Assembly: GCA_008932955.1 (NCBI GenBank)
Contig: WBXE01000021.1
Span: forward strand, 1 to 19,086
Direction of reading: 5' to 3'
DNA from: Verrucomicrobiota bacterium
GTDB lineage: Bacteria > Verrucomicrobiota > Verrucomicrobiia > Verrucomicrobiales > Akkermansiaceae
DNA: 19,086 nt
Shown here one piece after another: positions 13,364-19,086 of the stretch. Position 1 is the first letter of the stretch. Every line of letters starts with the position of its first letter. The position numbers were made by a program, and so were the translations under genes. The notes beneath the pieces were generated by a model. The model was given only the letters and a program-made list of their open reading frames with translations. It ran no database searches and was not told the DNA's origin.

Positions 13364-15454
13364 ATGAAAGACCTCACCAAATACCGCAATATCGGCATTT
13401 TCGCCCACGTTGATGCGGGCAAGACGACGACCACCGAACGCATTCTCAAGCTCACCGGCAAGATTCACAAAATGGGTGAGGTTCATGACGGTGCGGCCAC
13501 CACCGACTTCATGGAGCAAGAGCAGGAACGCGGCATCACCATCCAATCGGCCGCCACCACCTGCTTTTGGAAAGATTACCAATTCAACATCATCGACACC
13601 CCGGGCCACGTCGATTTCACCATCGAAGTGTACCGTTCACTCAAGGTGCTCGACGGCGGCGTGGGCGTGTTTTGCGCCTCTGGCGGCGTCGAACCCCAGA
13701 GCGAAACCAACTGGCGCTACGCCACGGAATCCCACGTTTCCCGTATCATTTACGTCAATAAGATGGACCGCATCGGCGCGGATTACTACCGGGTGATCGA
13801 CCAAGTCCAAAACATCCTCGGCTCCAAGCCGCTGGTGATGGTGCTGCCCATCGGGGTGGAAAACAGCTTCGTCGGCGTGGTGGATCTGCTCACCCGCAAA
13901 TCCTATGTCTGGGATGAAACCGGCCTGCCCGACAATTTCACCGTCGGCGACGTGCCTGCGGACATGGTCGACAAGGTCGAAACCTATCGCGCCATGCTCG
14001 TCGAGACTGCCGTCGAACAGGACGATGAGGTGATGGAAAAATACCTCGACGGCGAACAGCCCGATATCGAGACCCTCAAGCGTTGTATCCGCACCGGCAC
14101 CATCAAGATGGATTTCTTCCCGACCTATTGCGGGTCGTCGTTCAAAAATAAAGGCGTCCAGAATATCCTCGACGCGGTCGTGGAATTCCTGCCCTGCCCC
14201 ACCGAAGTGCAGCCACAACCCGAAGTGGACTTGGAAGGCAACCCGACCGGCGAGTATGCCATCGTGGATGTGACCAAGCCATTCCGCGCCTTGGCCTTTA
14301 AGATCATGGACGACAAGTTCGGCGCCCTGACCTTCACCCGCGTCTATTCGGGCGTGCTCAAGAAGGGCGACACCGTCCTCAATACCTTCACTGGCAAGAC
14401 CGAGCGCGTCGGCCGCATGGTCGAAATGCATGCCAACGACCGCACCGAAATTGACGTCGCCCAGGCCGGTGACATCATCGCCATCGTGGGTATGAAAAAC
14501 GTGCAGACTGGTCACACCCTGTGCGATGTGAACCGCCCGGCCACGCTGGAGCCGATGGTGTTTCCGGAGCCGGTTATTTCCATCGCGGTAGCTGCCAAGG
14601 ACCGCGCCAACGCCGAAAAACTCGGCGTCGCCATCAGCAAAATGGTCAAGGAAGACCCGTCGTTCCACGTCGAAACCGACGAGGAAACCAATGAGTTGAT
14701 CCTCAAAGGCATGGGCGAGTTGCACCTCGATATCAAAATCGACATTCTCAAGCGCACCCACAAGGTCGAGGTGAATGTCGGTGCCCCGCAGGTGGCTTAT
14801 CGCGAAACCATCACCAAGCCGGTCAAGGACAGCTACACCCACAAGAAGCAAAGCGGCGGCTCCGGCCAGTTTGCAAAAATCGAGTACACTATCGAGCCGC
14901 TCGAGCCCGGCTCGGGCTTTGTGTTCGAAAGCGCCGTGGTCGGTGGCAATATCCCCAAGGAATACATTCCCGCGGTGGAAAAAGGCTTCCGCACCTCCAT
15001 CACCAAGGGGCCGCTCGCCGGATACCCCTGCTTGGATTTCAAAGTCACCCTCACCGACGGTGGTTTCCACGCGGTGGACTCGTCGTCCATCGCTTTCGAA
15101 ATCGCCGCCAAGGCCGCTTATCGCCAGACGATGCAAAAGGCCGGCCCGCATATCCTTGAGCCAATCATGAAGATCGACGTCTTCACCCCGGAAGCCCAGG
15201 TCGGCGACGTCATTGGTGACCTCAACCGTCGCCGCGGCATGATCAAGAGCCAAGACACGGTGTTTCACGGTGTGCGAGTCAAGGCGGAAGCTCCGCTGAG
15301 TTCCATGTTTGGCTACATCGGCGACCTGCGCACCATGACCTCCGGGCGTGGCCAGTTCTCGATGGAGTTCCTGCAATACTCGCCCTGCCCGCGCAATATC
15401 GCAGAGGAAGTCATCACCGCCGCCAAGGCCCGCGAGGAAGCCCTCCGCAAGTAA
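13364..15454 (+). CDS. fusA: Translation elongation factor G
   Basis: EF-G is the GTPase that drives translocation of tRNA and mRNA on the ribosome. The 696-residue product is full length. GTPase motifs are AHVDAGKT (14-21), RGITI (56-60), DTPGH (78-82) and NKMD (132-135). Domains II to V follow, with the domain IV tip region (HKKQSGGSGQFAKIEYTIEP) and the C-terminal GYIGDLRTMTSGRGQFSMEF. The gene is not in the usual rpsL-rpsG-fusA-tuf string. The segment VFCASGGVEPQSETNWRYAT departs somewhat from the commonest bacterial wording, so it could be a second EF-G paralogue rather than the main one; the rest of the genome would decide. It diverges from crcB. Confidence 0.96.
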   Translation: MKDLTKYRNIGIFAHVDAGKTTTTERILKLTGKIHKMGEVHDGAATTDFMEQEQERGITIQSAATTCFWKDYQFNIIDTPGHVDFTIEVYRSLKVLDGGVGVFCASGGVEPQSETNWRYATESHVSRIIYVNKMDRIGADYYRVIDQVQNILGSKPLVMVLPIGVENSFVGVVDLLTRKSYVWDETGLPDNFTVGDVPADMVDKVETYRAMLVETAVEQDDEVMEKYLDGEQPDIETLKRCIRTGTIKMDFFPTYCGSSFKNKGVQNILDAVVEFLPCPTEVQPQPEVDLEGNPTGEYAIVDVTKPFRALAFKIMDDKFGALTFTRVYSGVLKKGDTVLNTFTGKTERVGRMVEMHANDRTEIDVAQAGDIIAIVGMKNVQTGHTLCDVNRPATLEPMVFPEPVISIAVAAKDRANAEKLGVAISKMVKEDPSFHVETDEETNELILKGMGELHLDIKIDILKRTHKVEVNVGAPQVAYRETITKPVKDSYTHKKQSGGSGQFAKIEYTIEPLEPGSGFVFESAVVGGNIPKEYIPAVEKGFRTSITKGPLAGYPCLDFKVTLTDGGFHAVDSSSIAFEIAAKAAYRQTMQKAGPHILEPIMKIDVFTPEAQVGDVIGDLNRRRGMIKSQDTVFHGVRVKAEAPLSSMFGYIGDLRTMTSGRGQFSMEFLQYSPCPRNIAEEVITAAKAREEALRK

Positions 15455-15469
15455 TCGACCGCCTCTCGC

Positions 15470-15508
15470 GGCAACATGCCCGACCCAAAGGGGTTCGGGC
15501 ATGTTGCC
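15470..15508 (+). terminator. Strong hairpin after fusA, probable terminator
   Basis: GGCAACATGCCCGACCC (15470-15486) pairs with GGGTTCGGGCATGTTGCC (15491-15508), giving 17 pairs with one bulge and a very short loop. It starts 15 bp after the fusA stop. No T tract follows, so it may act as a pause or 3'-end-stabilising hairpin rather than a classical intrinsic terminator. Confidence 0.7.
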
Positions 15509-15520
15509 CGCAGCGAGTCG

Positions 15521-15642
15521 CTTGGGCTAAGGAGCCACCACATTCGGGTGGTGGTAGCGGAAGAACGGCCCATGCATGAGTGCCGAAGACTCGATGCATG
15601 GTCGGTCTTTCCGCACGACGACAGTAACGTCGTCGCCCCCTA
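15521..15642 (+). repeat. Family-B structured repeat, copy B1 (about 122 bp)
   Basis: Aligns along its whole length with 18912-19034. It contains three hairpins: CCACCAC/GTGGTGG (15535-15541 with 15548-15554), a long stem around CCATGCAT/ATGCATGG enclosing GAGTGCCGAAGACTC, and CGACGAC/GTCGTCG. Shared single-stranded words include GGCTAAGGAGCC and GGTAGCGGAAGA. No open frame fits both copies. It lies between fusA and trmL. Confidence 0.8.
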
Positions 15643-15667
15643 ACTGGCCGCTTCCGAGCCAAGTTAG
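15640..15667 (-). terminator. Possible terminator hairpin after trmL
   Basis: CTAACTGGC (15640-15648) and GCCAAGTTAG (15658-15667) pair with one bulged base. The hairpin is 40 bp beyond the trmL stop on the minus strand and touches the end of repeat B1. No T tract is seen. Confidence 0.4.
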
Positions 15668-15707
15668 TCAGAGGGTTTATGCAGACGGTTGCAGGAACAA
15701 AGGTTCG

Positions 15708-16169
15708 CTACCACTCCACGCCTTGCTGCCGGACGGCTTCGTACAGCACGATCGCCACTGAGGTGGCCAAATTGAGACTGCGGGTGGCGCCGGGGAGCAT
15801 CGGGATGCACAGGGCCCGCTCTGCTGCAGCGGCCAGCATGGGCTCGGGCAAGCCGCGAGTTTCACAGCCAAACACCAGGTAATCGCCGGCTTGGAAAGCT
15901 GCCTGCCAAGGTGAGCGCTGGGCCTTGGTGCTCAAAAACCAAAACCCTGCGGCCGGCTCGGCGGCGGCAGTTAGATCCTCGAATGAATCCCACAAACGCA
16001 GGTCCACCCGTGACCAATAATCCAGGCCAGTGCGCTTGACGTATTTGTCATCGAGGGAAAATCCGAGCGGACGGACGAGATGGAGGGTGGCACCGGTGGC
16101 CAGCGCCAAACGTCCGGCGGCCCCGGCATTGTGAGGGATTTCAGGGGTAACCAATACGATGTGAAACAT
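15708..16169 (-). CDS. trmL: tRNA (cytidine/uridine-34 2'-O)-methyltransferase TrmL
   Basis: TrmL (YibK) is a SPOUT-family enzyme that 2'-O-methylates the wobble base of tRNA-Leu using S-adenosylmethionine. The 153-residue length fits the minimal SPOUT fold. Motifs are PEIPHNAGAAGRLA (9-22), LVFGCETRGLP (98-108) and the knot segment IPMLPGATRSLNLATSVAIV (122-141). DYWSRVDLRLWDSF also matches family wording. It is the last gene of a three-gene minus-strand cluster and starts 13 bp after the stop of the pseudokinase-FGE gene, so co-transcription is likely although no functional link is evident. Confidence 0.93.
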   Translation of the reverse strand: MFHIVLVTPEIPHNAGAAGRLALATGATLHLVRPLGFSLDDKYVKRTGLDYWSRVDLRLWDSFEDLTAAAEPAAGFWFLSTKAQRSPWQAAFQAGDYLVFGCETRGLPEPMLAAAAERALCIPMLPGATRSLNLATSVAIVLYEAVRQQGVEW

Positions 16170-16182
16170 GGGCGGGGCTAAT

Positions 16183-17676
16183 TCAGTTTGGATAAAACAC
16201 CACCCGGAATCCTAGGTCGGGCCGGCGTTGCAGGCGCTCGTCGGTCCATTCGCGGGTCAGCGCCCCGTTGGCAGGTTTGAGATACGAGCCACCGATGATG
16301 ACCCACTGGCGTTGGCCCAGAGGATTGGCCGGATTGAGCGCCTGGCTGCGCGTCCATTCCGCCACCGATCCTGCCATCCCTAGCAAGCCGGAGGGCGTGC
16401 GGTCGGCCGTCTCCAGAGAGACCGGTTGCCAGTCACCCGGCGGCAAGCCGGCCGGTTTTTGCATGCCGGCGCACACTGCGGCGAACCATTCCTCCTGCGT
16501 AGGCAGGCGGGCGCGATTCCACTCGGCATAGGCGGCGCCATCCCACCAGTCCACGCCGACGACCGGCGAATCCAGCGTGACGGGGTGCCCCTGCCACGTG
16601 GCTTTGGCCCGCGCCGCTTCTACCAGCGCCGCCCAATCGTCGGGCAAATGGCCGGTTTTTTCGGCGGGCTGGTTATCGAAATCAAACAAGGAGCCGCGGC
16701 CCTCCTTGGCGAGTAAGGCGAGCGCCTCCAGAAACGCCGAGTATTGGCCGATGGTCACTTCATGCGCGGCGATGCGGAATGCGCGGTGGGTTTCGCTGGG
16801 GCCATCCAGTGTGGGATAGACGCCCTCGCTGATGGCGACGGCCTCGGGTGCTTGGATGCGTGGGGGGGGCGGTGGCGGCCGGTGGCGGGTGAGGAAAACG
16901 AGGGTGAGGATGCCAGCCAAGACTGCTGCAAGCAGCGCGCCGAGGAGGCCGAGTGAGGCCTTGCGTCTGGGGATCATAGCAGCGGTGACGGGGGCTGGAT
17001 TGAGCAACGGTTCGGCCAGCTGTTGCTCGATTTGTTGGCAATAGCCATGAATGGTTTTCCAATCCATCGGCGGGCCGTTTTGCTCGCCGCGCATCCACGC
17101 CAGCAGGGTGAACAGGCGGGTGGCTCCTGGCAAGCCGTCGGCCACCAGTGCGGGCAAGGCCTGGCCCAGACAGAGGATGTCGCGCTGGGATTGCTCCGGC
17201 TCGCGGGCGGTGGCCAGCGCCAGGTTTTCCAAGCGGATCACTCCCTGGTCGTCGATATGGACGGAGGCGGGGCCAAACACGTCGGTGGCATGGCCGCGGG
17301 CTTCATGATAGAGGTTGGCCTCGGCAATCCGGCGCAAATAGTGGGCCATGCGGACCGGCTTGAGCGGCTCCGCGGCCTTGAGGCGGTCCTCCAGGGTGGC
17401 GCCTGGCAACAATTCCCGCGCATAAAAACACAGGCCCGGTACGGCCACCGCTTCATAGACCGAGCCGATGGTGGGATGATCGACCGCTGCCTTGGCCCGA
17501 ATATCAGCGAGGAAGGCATCCGCTTGCTCAGCGCACTCGGGGCGCAGCTCTTCGATGAGAACTGCGCGCCGCACCGATTCCTGGGTGGCGAGCCAAATGC
17601 GGGTCAGGGGCCCTTCGACCAAGCATTCGGTGAGCAGATATTCGCCGAGGCGGCGGGGTTCTGGGGCGGTGTTCAT
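16183..17676 (-). CDS. Membrane pseudokinase fused to an FGE-sulfatase (formylglycine-generating-enzyme-like) domain
   Basis: From ATG 17676 the product has 497 residues; a GTG at 17700 would add eight (numbering below uses the GTG start). Residues about 18-230 follow a Ser/Thr-kinase fold (GEYLLTECLVEG, YARELLPGATLEDRL, GVIRLENLALA), but the catalytic residues are missing. The VAIK lysine position reads AVLIEEL, the HRD region reads ARGHATDVFGPASVHID, and DFG is replaced by ENL. A transmembrane helix (about 249-270) and a Pro run follow, then an FGE-sulfatase/SUMF1-type domain (about 285-505) with VDWWDGAAYAEWN, LPTQEEW, GMAGSVAEWT and DLGFRVV. Its C-terminal part lacks the cysteine pair of true formylglycine-generating enzymes. 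The likely topology is pseudokinase inside and FGE-like domain outside. It starts 26 bp after the upstream TPR gene. Confidence 0.87.
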   Translation of the reverse strand: MNTAPEPRRLGEYLLTECLVEGPLTRIWLATQESVRRAVLIEELRPECAEQADAFLADIRAKAAVDHPTIGSVYEAVAVPGLCFYARELLPGATLEDRLKAAEPLKPVRMAHYLRRIAEANLYHEARGHATDVFGPASVHIDDQGVIRLENLALATAREPEQSQRDILCLGQALPALVADGLPGATRLFTLLAWMRGEQNGPPMDWKTIHGYCQQIEQQLAEPLLNPAPVTAAMIPRRKASLGLLGALLAAVLAGILTLVFLTRHRPPPPPPRIQAPEAVAISEGVYPTLDGPSETHRAFRIAAHEVTIGQYSAFLEALALLAKEGRGSLFDFDNQPAEKTGHLPDDWAALVEAARAKATWQGHPVTLDSPVVGVDWWDGAAYAEWNRARLPTQEEWFAAVCAGMQKPAGLPPGDWQPVSLETADRTPSGLLGMAGSVAEWTRSQALNPANPLGQRQWVIIGGSYLKPANGALTREWTDERLQRRPDLGFRVVFYPN

Positions 17677-17702
17677 GGGGCGGGTAGCGGAGCGGCGCAC
17701 AT

Positions 17703-18812
17703 TCAGCGCGATGGCAACACCATCGGCTGGTTCGGATCAAAATTTGGCGGCAGATTGTCCTTGTCCAAAAATTCCGGCGGCTGGGGTGCCTCCGGCCCGG
17801 CGGCGGCTTTTTGGCGGCTGCGGGCGGCCAAATCGCGTGGCCACGCCTGCACATCGAGCAGTTCGCCATTGTAGAGCAAGGAGACGACCTGGCCGTAGTA
17901 GCTGCGCTCGCCGAAGAGGTGCTCGGTGGCTTGGTCGAGCTTGGGGATGAGATAGGTCATGCGCAGGGTTTCCTCGCCGTTGACCCACGCGAAGTGCTCC
18001 GACAGCCATTTTTGTGCGACCCAGGATTTATCTTCCAGCGGGACGATGCCGTCGCGCGTGCTGCGGTTGAAAAACTCCACCGAAATACTCAGATCCTTTA
18101 ACTCAATCTCCACGCCTGGCGCCTTCTCCACCGGAATGGATAGCACCACCCGCTGCCCAGCCTCATCATTCGGATCATTGAAAATGCGCACCCGCCCCAG
18201 CGCAAGCTTGCCTAGCAATACCTCGGTTTCAAAGCCATCCCGCAATTTTTCCGCCGCCCTTGCGTACAGCGAACCCGCCCCGGCCACACCCATCTGGAAT
18301 ACCTTTTCGTAATGCGCAGTGGCGGTGTCGAATACTCCCATCGCCTCATGTACCAGGCCGAGCTCGAATTGAATGTTGGGGTCCTCGGGTGAGCGCCCGC
18401 GGGCTTCTTCGAGTTTCACAATGGCCATGCCCATATCGCCGGCCACCCGCGCTTGGCGGGCCTCAGTGAGTAATTGCTCGCAACGCGGATCGGCCATCGT
18501 CGGCGTCGGCAATGGGCTGGGCGGCGGCAGCGCGGCGGCCACCGCTGGGACCTCCGCCGGCGGCTCGGGCAGTGGCGGACGAGCCACGACCGCCTCGGCG
18601 CTGGCTGCGGGTGGAGCAGGGGCGGGCACCATCACGAGCTTGGTGACTTCCTTTTGCACGATTCTTATTGGGCGGGTCGCCTCAAAGCGGGCACTCAAGG
18701 CCAGGCCGGCCACTAACAATTGAAAAAATGCCATGCCGGCGAGCGCCCAGCAGGCGATAGGGAAAACCGGTGGGGAGGGGCGGGCAACGCGTGGTCTGGG
18801 TTGATTGGACAC
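17703..18812 (-). CDS. Membrane-anchored Pro/Ala-rich TPR protein, function unknown
   Basis: The 369-residue product starts at GTG 18812. A basic, Pro-rich N terminus leads into one transmembrane helix (about 17-40). A Pro/Ala-rich spacer follows (about 61-105), then TPR-like helices (about 110-195; CEQLLTEARQARVAGDMGMA and IQFELGLVHEAMGVFDTATA). A mixed beta-rich region (about 200-330) carries EKAPGVEIELKDLSISVEFF and YYGQVVSLLYNGELLDVQ, and the Pro-rich tail ends DPNQPMVLPSR. The layout suggests an envelope scaffold. It is the first gene of a cluster with the pseudokinase-FGE gene and trmL, and its closeness to the pseudokinase gene suggests they work together; that is inference. Confidence 0.85.
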   Translation of the reverse strand: MSNQPRPRVARPSPPVFPIACWALAGMAFFQLLVAGLALSARFEATRPIRIVQKEVTKLVMVPAPAPPAASAEAVVARPPLPEPPAEVPAVAAALPPPSPLPTPTMADPRCEQLLTEARQARVAGDMGMAIVKLEEARGRSPEDPNIQFELGLVHEAMGVFDTATAHYEKVFQMGVAGAGSLYARAAEKLRDGFETEVLLGKLALGRVRIFNDPNDEAGQRVVLSIPVEKAPGVEIELKDLSISVEFFNRSTRDGIVPLEDKSWVAQKWLSEHFAWVNGEETLRMTYLIPKLDQATEHLFGERSYYGQVVSLLYNGELLDVQAWPRDLAARSRQKAAAGPEAPQPPEFLDKDNLPPNFDPNQPMVLPSR

Positions 18813-18870
18813 CTGGCTGGATGCTGGCAGTCTGCCCGGCCGCTGTCAATCCGCTGCACTCCGGGAAAAT

Positions 18871-18902
18871 CGTCGACAGAGTGACAGACAAATAGTCAGC
18901 AC
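18871..18902 (+). repeat. 32-bp direct repeat, left copy (contains motif C)
   Basis: Identical over 32 bp to 19055-19086. Contains GTGACAGACAAATAGT followed by CAGCAC. The two copies bracket family-B copy B2. Confidence 0.85.
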
Positions 18903-18911
18903 CTGGAGTCA

Positions 18912-19034
18912 CTCGGGCTAAGGAGCCGCCACATTCGTGTGGTGGTAGCGGAAGAGCGGCCCATGAATGAGTGCCGAAGGCTCGATTTCATGGGCGTCAC
19001 TTCCGCACGACGACAATAAGGTCGTCGCTCCCTA
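18912..19034 (+). repeat. Family-B structured repeat, copy B2 (about 123 bp)
   Basis: Aligns with B1 (15521-15642). The middle stem here is CCCATGAA with TTCATGGG, where B1 has CATGCAT with ATGCATG: both sides changed while pairing is kept. The third hairpin is CGACGAC-AATAAG-GTCGTCG. It lies upstream of the TPR gene, between exact 32-bp direct repeats. Confidence 0.8.
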
Positions 19035-19054
19035 CTGTCGCCGACAGAGTGACA

Positions 19055-19086
19055 CGTCGACAGAGTGACAGACAAATAGTCAGCAC
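19055..19086 (+). repeat. 32-bp direct repeat, right copy (window edge)
   Basis: Exact copy of 18871-18902, 184 bp further on. It reaches the last base of the window, so its true length may be greater. A shorter relative, CGACAGAGTGACA, lies just before it near 19042-19054. Confidence 0.85.

Noticed and set aside
13637..15502. 621-codon open frame antisense to fusA
   Set aside because: Shadow of the EF-G gene; composition and lack of motifs show it is non-coding.
18871..19086. CRISPR array
   Set aside because: Only two full repeats, a 152-bp spacer that is itself a dispersed repeat, and no cas genes.

Overview
The window looks like chromosomal DNA of a GC-rich bacterium of the PVC group, most likely a Verrucomicrobiota member. 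This is an inference, from the mix of a bactofilin, a membrane FHA protein, Pro/Ala-rich TPR and HEAT-repeat proteins, a pseudokinase joined to an FGE-sulfatase domain, and many starts without a clear Shine-Dalgarno sequence. No rRNA gene or species marker is present to settle it.

Layout. 1-257: 3' end of ftsK (gamma domain). 258-632: a 200-bp foldback repeat (family A). 633-708: tRNA-Phe(GAA). 709-1672: a segment carrying mscL, bounded on the right by an imperfect copy of the tRNA 3' end. 1933-2853: ribF. 2854-3171: a second family-A element and a hairpin fragment of family B. 3172-5823 (-): a large secreted HEAT/TPR-like protein. 5824-6964: a low-density zone of decayed toxin-antitoxin genes (intact AbrB-type antitoxin, 26-codon stump of a PIN toxin, short addiction-module antitoxin). 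6965-7285 (-): bactofilin, divergent from an FHA-domain membrane protein (7422-8204, +). 8203-8410: a decayed ptsI fragment and a 59-bp-period tandem repeat. 8412-10181 (-): exported protein with two tandem alpha/beta-hydrolase domains. 10368-12462 (-): ptsI and ptsH. 12650-13042 (-): crcB. 13364-15454 (+): fusA (EF-G), followed by a strong hairpin and a family-B repeat. 15708-18812 (-): three-gene cluster of a TPR/Pro-rich membrane protein, a pseudokinase-FGE protein and trmL. 18813-19086: a family-B repeat between exact 32-bp direct repeats, the second ending at the window edge.

How the genes relate. Most are housekeeping: chromosome segregation (FtsK), osmotic safety valve (MscL), FMN/FAD synthesis (RibF), general PTS proteins without any sugar permease, fluoride export (CrcB), translation (EF-G, TrmL). 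The lineage-specific genes are envelope or cytoskeleton related: bactofilin with FHA, and the pseudokinase-FGE protein with its TPR partner.

The most unusual content is between genes. Three short repeat families (A, B and a 16-bp motif C) recur at several loci. Family B shows compensatory base changes in a hairpin. A piece of ptsI holding the active-site cysteine motif has been copied about 2.3 kb from its parent, next to a motif-C copy.
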